DNA of 64,000 nucleotides from assembly GCF_024763615.1 (NCBI RefSeq), contig NC_077222.1, positions 87,730,001-87,794,000 of the forward strand. The letters run 5' to 3'. Below are positions 34,784 through 46,000 of the stretch, piece by piece. How positions within the stretch are numbered: the stretch's first letter is position 1; each line of letters starts with the position of its first letter. This DNA comes from Phlebotomus papatasi (Eukaryota; Arthropoda; Insecta; Diptera; Psychodidae). Both the position numbers and the translations under genes were made by a program. A model generated the notes under the pieces. That model was not told the DNA's origin, did no database searches, and was given only the letters and a program-made list of their open reading frames with translations.

Positions 34784-35854
34784 TAGGGGAAGTGCTTATA
34801 ATTTTGGACAGTCTGCTTATAAGCATCGAAGTTCCAAGTTTGAAGTGCGATATTTTCTATACTAATTGACATTTCTTGTTACTCTCTTTTCAGAAGGGTT
34901 GTTTAGAAACTTAGCAAGCTATTTATCGTCTTATTTTTATCAAAATTAGTTTTAAGACGTTTAAAAATGAATTGATAAGTAGAGGTGACCTTGGCTCTTA
35001 TTTTGGACAACTTATTTATTAATTTGTCCAACTTGGCTGTAAATTTGGACAGCTAATCCGCCTCAATAGGATGCCCATTGTTCTTCATTTGATGAACCAA
35101 TCTTACCAAGTCCTCTTCCTGTTCATGTAAGGGAAACGTAGAATGTCACAAGAAGCCCGGAAACTTTCCATATCATTCATTAAAGTGAGTTGACTTCGGT
35201 GCTCCAAGTACGTGCGGATTTGTGCATTCCCTGACCTTTCCGGGAGCCTTTCAAGGCATTTCTCACTGCATCTCTTTCGTAGAGATGATGCTCCTTTATT
35301 TCTCCAGGCATTTGTCCAACCTAGTCATCACAAAAGCTAAAACTTCACGAAATTTCGTGAGAAAAACACCTGTCCAAAATAAGAATCATCACCTCACTGG
35401 TGAATGTCTTAAAAAATTTCCCATTTTTCACACGAAAAAACTAATTCACAAGGCAAATCTCACTTCAGGTCAAATGTACAAATCATCAGTAACGTGAATC
35501 AACACAATATTCAATGAATATTCAATAATATCACTCAAAAACAGCGAACAAACTTTGTTAGTACTTCACCAAAACTAAATAAGACTGAAGTAAACACCAA
35601 GAACTGTCATATTTCTCGTAAGCAATTGCTCACACTGAATTTTCAACAAAGCAATTTCAACTCAAATCATATTCAAATTTTAACGTATTTAGTGTTAAAA
35701 TCTTCCAAAAAGAACAAATATTTAGATAGAATTCATTATTCATCAAATATTGGAATAAAAATCCATCATTTTAATCAATTTATTTTTAGTGTCCAATGTT
35801 ATCTTCAAAGTGTCCAAAATAAGAAACTGGACAAAATTATGAGCATTTCCCCTA
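34784..35854. mobile_element. TAGGG-tip element, 1.07 kb, TGCTTATAA motif
   Basis: The left end is TAGGGGAAGTGCTTATAATT and the right end read inward is TAGGGGAAATGCTCATAATT, with TA at both ends. On the left, TGCTTATAA is repeated 21 bp apart. The words TTTGGACA/TGTCCAAA recur through the arms. The enclosed frames (35222-35497, 35626-35925) do not resemble a transposase. Confidence 0.75.
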
Positions 35855-36127
35855 ACGATTTTTTTTCTATTTTTGAATATGTTTTTGAGGGTAACCAGAT
35901 GAGTTTCGTTCTTGCATACATATAGCCAGAAAATTTGAAATTTTGAGTTTTTCAATGCCAAAATTTTAGGCACAGCACGAGATTGCCTTTCCAGTTTATT
36001 TGAAAAATAACACCAGTTATTTATTAAGTTTACGTCAAGTTTATTAAGTTTATTAAGTTTAAGTTAGATGTTAAATGTTTTACATTTGTCAATCGACGTT
36101 TAACATTCGTCAATGTTTAGCATTAGG

Positions 36128-36348
36128 TAGTGGAAAGTACTCTCCCTTCGAACGTTCATGACTTCGAATAATGTGAATTTCTTTTACTTTTCCTAATAGA
36201 TTTCCACATGACTGTCACATTGTTATAAATAATTGATAATAACCTAAATAGTATTTAATAAAAATGTTTAAATCTCTTAGAAAAACCTAAAGAAAATTCA
36301 CATTATTCGAAGGTATGAACGTTCGAAAGGAGAGTACTTTCCCCTAAT
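36128..36348. mobile_element. TAGGG-tip MITE, CTTCGAA motif, uninterrupted copy
   Basis: A 221-bp element with long arms: TAGTGGAAAGTACTCTCCC on the left and TAGGGGAAAGTACTCTCC read inward on the right. CTTCGAACGTTCATGA and CTTCGAATAATGTGAA follow in tandem at 16 bp. This is the unbroken paralogue of the split element at 39686-40823. Confidence 0.85.
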
Positions 36349-38096
36349 GATGAAGCACTTTGCGACCTCTTATTCCTACAATATCTCTTTCCCTGGTATA
36401 CGTATTGTTGTGCATGTTATTTAGGGCCAAAATAAAACCTGGCCTAATTCTTTTTCAACACAAATTAGAGAATTTCATTTTATAATTCAACTGCTCTCTC
36501 TCTTTGAGTTCGAGTAGTAAAAAGGAAAATTAATATAAAAGTTTCCTGAACGTTGACATTGTACTGATTATTTAATCTGAAAATAGCTTTTAAATTTCTT
36601 TTTCATTACTTTTAATCAAACTGAAGTGGCATTTAGAGGTGCAATTTTAAACTTTAACCAATCAGTGGTGCTTTAAGCGTGAAATTTTCATCGAATTGAC
36701 CGGGAATTTTCTCTTCTCTCAGCAATAAATTAGATTGGCAAAAGTCTCATGGTGCTTTGGATAGAAAATCCACGGAACTTTTTTTATCTCTGGCGGAAAT
36801 GAAAAATTCCTCGGAAGAACGGTGATTGAGGTGAATAGCATTTGGAATTACAGCAATTGAATAATAATCTTAATCTCATCGTTTTTTTTGTTCAGCTTGG
36901 AAAAAAAGGATTTAGACCATTCAGACACTGCGATTGGGAGATAGCAATGGCTATTTTAAAGTTTACCAGTAATTGATAATGGTCACGCAATGATTGCAAT
37001 TGTACTGGGAGGTTTGTAGTCGCGTCTACAATTGCAATTGCAATAGTAAATACGGTGTACTCCATTTCAGAGTGTTTGAGATAATTATCGAGCCAGATGA
37101 AAAGGGGGCCATATCAATCCTACCCATTGCAACCCACTAATTGCTGGTGGAGCATTGTCAGTTGATCCAACCACTTTCCGAACCCCCCTCTTGAGGGGTT
37201 CTTTCAGCACTTGCACCCAGTCATCCACCAGACTTGGTCGAGTTGGGTGGGATTTTATTTGATGGAAAACTCGATAATAGGGCCATAAAACCGCCCCCGA
37301 GACCAACCCCAGCATGGAAAAAATTGCGGAGAAATACGCAGAACTTTGAGCTTCAATTTGGTGTATTTTTTCATTACCAATAAATGCGGCCTTTTTTATG
37401 GTGGGTAAACACACAAAATTTCCACACCCTGTTCAATTGACACAAAAAGCTCCTCAGAAATCCGCATGTAAATTATTGCAAATAATGAATTTATTTAATA
37501 GCATTAAATTATTAAGGTATAAATATGTTTGATCAGTAAATAAAAAGAAATGGATAGAAAATGGTTTATTTGTGAATTATACCTTAAGTGTCACAACAAA
37601 AATTGCTACAGCACTTATAAATGCAGGTTTTTTAAGCAAACAAAGACCTACTTATGAAAAATTCGTAACAATTCATTAATAAATTAATTTTAATCATTAA
37701 TAAATTACTAGACTTTTTCTCATTAAAACTAATATAATATAATGTAGAAAATTAGAATGATGAAATGAAGGGACATTAATTTATAGGCATTATGTAGTTT
37801 ATTTTAAATAAAATCATTAAATATTAACTTATTATCATCTATATTTCACATGTTTGGTAATTTTATTTATAAAAGTTCAAAGTGCGCTAGAAAATCCGCA
37901 ATAGCCTCTACACACTCGAGAAAATTATGTCCACGTGGTCTACTAATTTGTTTCGATATGTACATAACTTTCTCTAGTGTATAGAGGCCATAAGAGATCA
38001 AAAATGTGAGTAAAACGACCGATTTAGAAGTATCTTCACTTCTTATTAGGTTTGATACCCTTGATTGTATCGGTAAAGACAAAAATACTTTGATAA
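36349..38096. other. Intron DNA without recognisable genes
   Basis: The 36660-37430 part has a more balanced base composition than its surroundings and holds a 109-codon minus-strand frame (37085-37414) with no family resemblance or splice context. A short hairpin (GAACCCC...GGGGTTC near 37178-37202) lies in it. The stretch could be regulatory DNA of dpr, but nothing in the sequence proves this. Confidence 0.35.
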
Positions 38097-39270
38097 AATC
38101 CCGAATGCGCCAAAATACTGAAATTTAGAATCCTGAAAAGATCAAAATACTGAAAGCCAAAATCCCGAATAGATCAAAATTCCGAAAAGCTTAACTCTTT
38201 CGCGTCATTAGGGTCATATATGACCCGGGGAAAAAACAATTTTTTTTGACTATTTACATTAATTGAAATGTATCGGTTCATGCACGACATCATAATAGAA
38301 GGATGTAAGATTCTTGGCTAATTTTCTCAAGACTCCAGATATTCAGGGAAAGAAAATATATGAGATCAAAAATCACTAATTTCGAATTTTGTGAAATGAC
38401 TTTTCTTTTTCAATTTTTTTTATATTAATTTATTTTTTTTTCAGCAAAAAGTTCTTTAGAAACACAAAATAGAATATCCATCTTTGCAAAGATTGTATAT
38501 TGCATATTTTGATATAATAAACTACTCTCAATTTCCCGAAGAAGCGTGTAGAATTATTCGGGTCATATATGACCCTATTGTCCCCAAGGGTAACAGTGTT
38601 TTCGTTCCAAACCTATAGCGAAATGTAGTTGGGACATTGTTTTTCTTTGTGAAATGCGGGTTGGACATCTTGCTCCTGGACATTTCATCTTATATCTGAT
38701 GAATTATAACATATTTAGCAATATTTTAGGGTATTCTGCAAGCGTTTCATATTGTGCAATTGTATTGTGTGTGAATAAATATGTGGATAAGTTTATTTTT
38801 GCCAAATACCACTCAAAATATTGTGACAGTGACTGTTCAAGGGATTACCAGGAAGATTCCTTGAACATCAGGAGTACAGTGTTCATCAAGACAATCCAGT
38901 TTGCCATAGTTTTGGCCAAATTAATAACTTCAAGCAAAAAAAAAACTCTTAAAAAGCCCGTGATATAGATTTTGAAAATGGTATGTACACTTCCCTTGAG
39001 GACAATAGGGTCATATATGACCCGGGGTTTATACGAGTTTTCACGCAATGGAAATTTTTTTTCCTCTCTTATATTTGATCATAAAGCATTAGGAAAAACT
39101 CAATTTTTACATGAATTCATCTGCTGAATAAAACTGGGACGCGAAAGACTTAAACCCCAAAAGCGAAAAGCCAAAATTCTGAATTCTTAAAAGTGCCATA
39201 GCTAGTTTTACGATTATACAGCGCTTGTTGGAAGCAAAGGAAAATTTTCTGTGCTTTGGGAAATCATTCT
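38097..39270. repeat. Degenerate CCAAAATCCCGAA array, locus 4, split by a piggyBac-type element
   Basis: Array units at 38097-38190 (AAAATCCCGAATAGATC and similar) resume at 39154-39185 (CCCCAAAAGCGAAAAGCC). The flank that follows (GTGCCATAGCTAGTTTTACG and TTTTCTGTGCTTTGGGAAAT) is shared with loci 1 and 2. The element at 38195-39149 sits inside the array. Confidence 0.75.
38195..39149. mobile_element. piggyBac-type non-autonomous element, complete copy 2
   Basis: A 955-bp element flanked by TTAA at 38191-38194 and 39150-39153. The terminal inverted repeats are CTCTTTCGCGTC on the left and GACGCGAAAGAC on the right. Three perfect 16-bp palindromes GGGTCATATATGACCC lie at 38211, 38560 and 39008, near both ends and about a third of the way in. 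A 104-codon frame at 38654-38968 is shared with copy 1. No transposase is visible, so movement would need one supplied elsewhere. Confidence 0.85.
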
Positions 39271-39685
39271 ACACATTATTTCCTGTATAATTTGGTCCCT
39301 TAGACCGGCTTCAGACCTAACTTTTAGTCCAGTTCCCCATGCTACTTTTTTTAAATACTTTCTTTTTAAGTGTCCAACATTCCAATTTTTACCCTACTGC
39401 TCTCTGAGTTCTATTAGTAATAAAGTTTACACCACTCTTTCAAAAAGGATCATTCTGCATTTTTAAAATTAAAAAAAGAAAATGTAATATCAACCGCCCC
39501 CTTTATATGAACAGTGCTAAGGTACTCTCTTAGCACGCAATTATCAGTAACTATTCAGAGGTTTTTGAAAAATTTCTTATGTTTTTGAAAATCTATTCCT
39601 TTTAGTCTGCTAATTCCTGCGAAAGTTTAAGTTAAATTTTAGTGATTTAGATAAGTTTAGCATGGCAATATCCAGAGTGTACCGA
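39271..39685. other. Non-coding stretch between an array and the nested MITEs
   Basis: Contains the AATTTGGTCCCTTAGACCGG and TTCAGACCTAA words shared with other array flanks, and ACTGCTCTCTGAGTTC at 39404, a relative of words at 15150 and 36490. No gene seen. Confidence 0.4.
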
Positions 39686-40823
39686 TAGGGGAAAGTACTC
39701 TATCTTCGAACGTTCATGCCTTCGAATAATGTGACTTTTCTTTTATTTTTCCTAAGAGATTTACACATTTTTATTAAATATTAGTTAGCTTTTCATCAAT
39801 TAGGGTGGAGTAAGTACTTTTGGCCACTTTAAGGTTTCATGTGCTTGTAATTTTTATAATCTTTATTAAAATAAAATGAAATTTTGTACAAATATACCTT
39901 AAAGCCGTTCCTTCATAATAATCCAAGAAAATTCCCAAAATTTTTTGGGTATTTTAGTGAAAAATGCATTTTGTGCACCTATGCATGTTTCAGTACTTTT
40001 GGCCACTTTGTAAGCATTTTTAGCCATTGTGTGTAAGCACTTTTGGCCACTTGTTTCCAATAGAATTTTAGTAAAATAACAGAAGAAATAGATTTCGAAA
40101 ACTTTCACAAATACACAGCACATGTCCTATTCTTATTTAACACCAATTTTATGTGGTTATTAGAGTATTTTAAATGACTTTTTGCACATTTTCTATTTGA
40201 TGTAAAATCAGTCAAAAGTCACGATCGTTTTTAATGAAATCTGCGAGGTGCGCCACGTGTAAAATGTATGGGAAAATGAATGGCCAAAAGTACTTACACA
40301 GTCGAAAAAAGTAAGCTCTTTTAGCCACATCCGATTTTCATTTAATTTGTTAGAAAATCTTATTAAGGATGATATCACAATAAAATTTAGTCAATTAAGA
40401 AATGGACTTTCACTGAATAACATCAAATATTTTCATCAAAAATATGAAATAATGTAAAACAATTTCTCTTAACATTAGCAAGTTTCTTAAGAATCCCATG
40501 TTTTTTTTAGTGATTGTTTACCTTGTCGAGAATTTCTTTCAATAACTTAGAATTAATCAAGTCGTTACAAAATCAAATATGGTTTTCTGATTCGTTAGAT
40601 TAGAGGTCACGAAATAAGACCCATTTTCCTGTTCTAAATAAACTCATAATTGCTTTACAATGCGATTTTACTTTAGGTGTCCAAAAGTGCTTACATGGCC
40701 AAAAGGGCTGACTCTACCCTATTGATAATTATGTGATAATTGTGTATAAGTCTTTAGAAAAAATACAAGAAAATTCACATTATTTAAAGGCATGAACGTT
40801 CGAAGGAAGAGTACTTTCCCCTA
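39686..40823. mobile_element. TAGGG-tip MITE, CTTCGAA motif, split by another MITE
   Basis: The left end is TAGGGGAAAGTACTCTATC and the right end read inward is TAGGGGAAAGTACTCTTCC. CTTCGAA is repeated at 16 bp on the left. Without the inner element at 39801-40721 the length is about 219 bp, against 221 bp for the intact paralogue at 36128-36348. Confidence 0.85.
39801..40721. mobile_element. TAGGG-tip element nested in another, CACTTTTGGCC motif
   Basis: A 921-bp element with ends TAGGGTGGAGTAAGTACTTT and, read inward from the right, TAGGGTAGAGTCAGCCCTTT. CCTTTTGGCCATGTAAG and CACTTTTGGACACC follow each other at 18 bp on the right. More copies of CTTTTGGCCA lie at 40000-40050. TA at each end is the target duplication. 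The frame at 39899-40123 (minus) is not a recognisable transposase. Confidence 0.85.
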
Positions 40824-42953
40824 TAGATCTCTAGAACTGAGCGCCTAAACAGGAAAATTTGAATTCTGATAAAACCTTCTAATGTAAACTAAATTATTTC
40901 CCTTTAATTCATTATTCATTCAGTTTTTCTGTGATAAGAAGTAATAATATAATTTTTCCATCTAGTTTTTCTTTCAGTGTAAATAATAGCATTAGAATTT
41001 AGGATCGTATAATTTAATAATAATATTCCACATTGCGGTAGGTAAAGTAAGTTCTGCATATAGTAATGTAAAGAGAGATACTGGGACAAAAGTTACCCAG
41101 ATAATGGTAAAAATTCCATTTATTTCCATGCCCTTTTAATGTGCATGAATTAAGGTTAATGCTGTTATTTTGTGTATGAATAAGAGATCACAGCATTGCG
41201 ATACATGGTGAAAATACGCCTGGCAAATTATTACAGCATCAACTCCGAGTGACCACAGGCTAATGAATGTTGACGGAAGTCCCTTGTTAATAAGCATATA
41301 ACATCCGCTGGAAATTTATGTCACCCTCATATTATTCCATGGGTTTGCTTGGCAAAATTACCAACGGATGATACAATAGAAATTGGGTGAATTGATAGAA
41401 TATTCACCACTGTAAATAATATGATTATCTGGGAGTTATTTTTTTATGTAAGGGTTTTTTTCATGTGGACATTCCCATGGGAAGCTATTTTTTAATGGAT
41501 CTTTGAAAATTTTGCCACAAAAAAAAGCGCTCCCGTCAATTAGGGCAGAAGATTAGATAAAGCAAAATGTACTGCACTCAATAAACACTCAATTAACTGC
41601 CTAAAAAGAATCAACATGTTGTTTATTTTTGCAGCTAGAATTGTACCATTTGTCAGTTAAAGCATTTATATGTCCATGCATTAGGCAATTTGTATAAATT
41701 TCAAAGTAAATAACTTGCTAATTTGGCACAAATGGACGTTTTAAAAATGCTCCATCAAAAAGCTCTTCGTCATAAAGTTCGTACTCATGGCAGGCAAAAT
41801 GCATAAATCAATAAATTAGCAGGCAAATGTGGAAATGAGAAGCATTTTGTAGGCCAAAGTCATCGACATATATTTCAAAAAATGAGTTACTCGGAGAAAA
41901 AAAAGCTCCTTATAAAAAAAAACTCATACATATTCAATTTAACTCAACTCACAGATCATTTTTATGAGATCACGTTCAAATTCTTCGTACAAAAGCTTTC
42001 GGTGCTGAAAGCTCTCTTTGAGGCGGTGGAAAAAAAAATATTGTGCACTAATGATATTTCACATTTACTAAAGCTCTGTCGAGTTTCATGCACCACGAAA
42101 CTTTTATCGTGTGGCGGGAAAAATCATCTAATTCATCATAACAAAATATGCGCAAAAATTTCTCCTCCATTTCAGCGTGATTTATGTATGATTTATATTC
42201 CATCATCTCATCCAAATGTTCACCCTCAGAGTTGGGAGGGATGACAAGTAGAATTTCCACTAGATATCACGGCAAATAATTTCATTTTAATGCCTCAGTC
42301 GTATCGGGTTAATGATTGTTTAAAATATTCCATCATTTCCGGTCGAGATGACTATCAACCATAAAAATTCAACGACTCCCCTAGAACACATGATTAATCC
42401 ATCTCGAGCAAAAGAAAGACATTTGATAGAATTTCTTATCTCCCTTCGTCTTAAATATTGTGGCTGAGAGCCACATGATTTTATTAAATGATACCATTTG
42501 CATTGAAATTAATGATTTTATTCCATTTGAAAGCATTTTCCTAATTGTACACAATTCTCCAAAAACTCCAAGTGGGCAACTTTTGAGATTACTTTTAGAA
42601 ATGTTTGCCAAGAAAATTAAATCATTGCTCCTCTTCCCAGGAAACTGAAAACTTTCTGTCCATCCAGTTTTACAGAAAACCTTTTAAAAAGACTTTGAGA
42701 TACTTTTCTTTGGACACTGAATTCAATCTCTAATGCTGGACCTTAATTTTTAATTAAGTGTTGAATTTGCTAAAATCGAACAGGGAATTGAGAGTGAATT
42801 GATGTGGCAATCTTGGATAAATATACTTTTGACGTTACCTGTCAATTTTGTGCCTTTACATAAGTAAAAAATATTTTTTTACATTTTACATGTAAAAAAT
42901 ATGTAAAAATGTAAAAAAGAAAATTAAGCATTTTTGAATCTTAAACATTTACT
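40824..42953. other. Intron DNA without recognisable genes
   Basis: Frames of 120 codons (41882-42244, plus) and 62-76 codons are present but have no family resemblance, no splice context and AT-driven composition. I do not consider them genes. No element boundaries were found. Confidence 0.4.
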
Positions 42954-42983
42954 GTAAGCAATATCAATATTGATATTGCTTAC
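42954..42983. repeat. Perfect 30-bp palindrome without a loop
   Basis: GTAAGCAATATCAAT is followed directly by its exact reverse complement. Fifteen matching pairs with no spacer is unlikely by chance in one window of this size. It is not the end of any element I could trace. Confidence 0.85.
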
Positions 42984-43319
42984 GAGAAATATCAATAAAA
43001 CATTCTTGGGAAAGCCATGAACAAAATTTAGCACAACTTAAGCTTAAAATGATTTCACTTGTATGTAATACACTCATAGCTTCAACACGAAAAGATTAAA
43101 ATTGCAAATAAAGAGCGCACAGCTGCAGCAGAAAACGGTTAAAATTGAATATAAAATCCTCACAGCTGTCGAACTAAACGTTTAGCAATTTAGATCGGAT
43201 TCTGTGCAGATTTTATTAAAAATTGATATAATATCATAATTTCTGTTGGATTTTTTGTTTAAAACGTTAGTCTCATTTTAGTAATAAAGCGCAATGGTTT
43301 TTTTTAGAATATTATCACA

Positions 43320-43390
43320 GAAACATTCATTACCACAGAATCAGTGTTAGCCAGTTAGCAAGGAGACACTGATTCTCTTCATGAACATTA
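43320..43390. repeat. Short inverted repeat AGAATCAGTGT/ACACTGATTCT
   Basis: Eleven-base arms at about 43337 and 43366 enclose roughly 20 bases. It lies beside ATCACAGAAACATTC. It could be the centre of a decayed MITE; no outer ends were identified. Confidence 0.4.
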
Positions 43391-43639
43391 TTTTCTGGAA
43401 TGTGATGTCTTGGACAAGGTATATAGCAAAATCTCCCAAAAAAAATATCGTTATGAAGAGAGTAGTGAATAAATCTTAATTTCAATGATTTTTACAATAT
43501 TGTTGATTAGCAGAAACCACAGAACAATAGGAAAACTCCCTGAGCATGTAGATATAGAAGTTCAAAAATTATTAATCGTTTAGATGGTTACTATTATATT
43601 GGTTCAACGGTTCAAAAACTCGTTAAGTAATGATCTTAC

Positions 43640-43775
43640 GAACAATGTTTGTGAATAAAGTACAAACTTTTACGAACTTGTTGGTGGGTTATACGATTTA
43701 CGAACATTTCGAATGTCTTTAGTAAGAATTCACAGACATTTTTGAATAATTTTGGAAAATATTTTTTTTCTGTGT
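43640..43775. repeat. Single-arm relic of the TTCGTAAATCG foldback family
   Basis: GGGTTATACGATTTACGAAC and the following AATTCACAGACATTTTTGAA correspond to the right arm of the foldback at 56911-57244 (AGTTATACGATTTACGAACG, AATTCACAAATATTTATGAA). It ends in TTTTTCTGTGTAA, like the right end of the candidate element at 56673-59869. Confidence 0.55.
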
Positions 43776-44683
43776 AAATAAAATTGAGGATATGCTACAC
43801 ATAATAGATTCTAACCATAGCAAATAAGCGTGATATTTATAAACATTTTGAAAAAAACATGTTTTTATTGAAATTCATCGAAACTAAATAAATATTTAAA
43901 AAAAAATAACTAAACATATTGAAGCAATTTTTACTTAAAAAAAAAACAAAAACAAACTGTTGCGATCCTGTAATTCATCTTATACTCTTCATAGGGGATA
44001 CTTTACGGTTCTCTGAATGGAGTGTATGCGAGGTCTTAGTGATGCGTGCAACATATGTATCATGTTAGCAACTTGTAACCGCTATGAAGTACATATAAGT
44101 CAGTGCCTTATCCTGTTTATTGTTGCTGGAAGCCCTCCAGCTCTTTCACTTCATTCCCAACAAAACATCTTCCTTATTTTATAAAATAGAGAAATAAAGA
44201 TGCTTTTTGTTTTGCAGAAAAGGAATAAGAATAACTTCCCAGCTTTGTTGAATGCTCTACCTTGTGCACCTTGTGAATCTGAAAATATTTCTCAAAATTT
44301 AGTTGCACACATTTTATTTGGGCCAGAATATACATGGGAAGGTTTTTAGGCTTCGCATATACTGTGGCTTCAAACATTTTACATTTTTGCAGCATTTCTT
44401 TAATGAACCTGAAAATATGTGTGATATTAAAATGCATTGCCCTAGATAGATCAGATTTATAAAATAAATATGTAAAACATAATAAATGTTGAAAGACAAA
44501 GTATGTGCGAAGCCTGACAGCCTGCCCTTAAATAAAATTGCCTTAAAGTCTAGATAAAATTTAATTATAGGTTCAAATATGTTTCATTACTGGTTCATTT
44601 TCGGTTGAAGCTTATAGAAAGAGATTCTCGCAGCCGAATTCGAGTATTTCGCCAAGTTCATTTCGCTTTACTATATTTTTTTT
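43776..44683. other. AT-rich non-coding stretch, no gene seen
   Basis: The 43960-44160 part is less AT-rich but has no exon-like frame. The frames at 44174-44499 (minus) overlap each other and are not convincing. Confidence 0.4.
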
Positions 44684-44945
44684 TAGCAATAATTGAAACA
44701 CGGATATGATCTTTGGTTTCTTCTCCTTTACTTTCTCGACACCGATGTTTAGGAGGGGTATTCCTCCTTCCTCAGGTGGAAATGATTGGGATATAGAACT
44801 TTCACAAAGGATTTTGTTACACTTTTAGTGCTTTTTGGACTTTGTTGAGGACCCGAGGAAGGAGGAAAACCCCTCCGAAACGTCGGTTTCGAGAAAGTAA
44901 AGGAGAAGAAACCAAAGGTCATATCCGTGTTTCAATTATTGCTAA
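44684..44945. repeat. Foldback repeat of the GAAACGTT group, locus 5
   Basis: Arms of about 85 bp: TAGCAATAATTGAAACACGG through TTTCTTCTCCTTTACTTTCT on the left, complement on the right ending CAATTATTGCTA. The centre has the paired blocks CCTCCTTCCTCAGG and CCGAGGAAGGAGG, with CCTCCGAAACGTCGG next to the right arm. It is the clearest member of the group. Confidence 0.85.
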
Positions 44946-45184
44946 ATCAACCTATTGGCCGAAAGTCATCTGGTAACTAAAATTTTTATTTAACGCATTT
45001 GCAAATGATTTTTTTTTAACAGTGAATAAATGAACAATTCATTTATTCATTATCAATCGCTTGTCACTAATTAGGTCACATGCAATAGCCAATCAGTTAT
45101 AATCAATTTACAAATCACCAGAAATATTGCGCAATGCAGAAGTGACGCATTTTCATTTCGGACTAAAATTAATTATAGCTCAGG

Positions 45185-45285
45185 ACGTCCGTGGTGCAAT
45201 TGGTAAGAGCGTTCAGCCCTTGGGCGGTGTGACCCCAGGCTCGACTGTCACAGTTGTGAGTTCGAGTCCCGCCCGGTGCAAATGA
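45185..45285 (+). mobile_element. tRNA-derived SINE head (A and B boxes)
   Basis: TGGTGCAATTGGTAAGAGC (from 45192) resembles a polymerase III A box, and GAGTTCGAGTCCC (45258-45270) fits the B box. The sequence ends GCCCGGTGCA. The first bases (GTCCGTG) do not pair with the last ones, so no acceptor stem forms and this is not a functional tRNA gene. A tRNA-derived short interspersed element is the likeliest reading. Its 3' boundary is not clear. Confidence 0.65.
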
Positions 45286-46000
45286 TTGAAGCGTCTGAAT
45301 AGGCATTTTTGTAAAAATTTATTAGGTATAAAATTGAATACGAAAACAAAAGTTTATAAAATTAGAGCAAATGAAAGGCTTGTTATAAAGCTCAAATTGG
45401 TATAAAAGATCTCAAATTCACTATCTCGAACCAGATATTTAACTGCGGTAATGGACAAATGGAAGAATCAATAGTTTGTTCAGCCGTGATGTCAATCTTT
45501 AACTAAAACTTAAAATAAAAAATTCTAATGAAACTTGATCCCTTTAAGCCATTATATCCTTTTTGAATTTATGGAAATTCTATCGATTGAAATTGTACCT
45601 GTTCGTATGTTCTTCAAAAGTTAGATTTACCTGTTTATACCAAATTAAAATAAAAACAGGATTTTATTGTGATAGATTAAAAAGTCCTGCAGGTTTTCTA
45701 TAGCTAGTTGTTATAATATACCCTAGTCAATGTTATGTGTAAACAAGTACAACCTCAAGAAATTGATAGATATTGAAGAAAAAAGGATTTTCTATATTCT
45801 TATGTAAAGGTCTCTACAGACTAGGAGCAATTTCTTTAAAAAAATGCATTTTTAAAGGAAATTTCCCTTATATTTGTAGGCAGAAACGTCAGAATTTTTT
45901 AAAACAGGCAATTTCTTGACGAAAATTGCTTCTAGTGTGTAGCCACCATAAGGGAAAAAACCAACAATCCATTCTAATAACTATAATATTTGGGAGAGTA
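45286..46000. other. AT-rich non-coding stretch after the SINE head
   Basis: No exon-like frame is visible. AAATGCATTTTTAAAGGAAATTT-type words near 45840-45870 are weakly inverted. Part of this may be the SINE body. Confidence 0.35.

Noticed and set aside
37085..37414. 109-codon minus-strand frame in balanced-composition DNA
   Set aside because: No family resemblance or exon signals. The balanced composition alone does not support a gene.
41882..42244. 120-codon open frame on the plus strand
   Set aside because: AT-driven composition, no domain, no splice or promoter context, and an overlapping minus-strand frame; probably chance.
45185..45285. Functional tRNA gene
   Set aside because: The B box is good but the first and last bases do not form an acceptor stem and the box spacing is long, so it is treated as SINE-derived.
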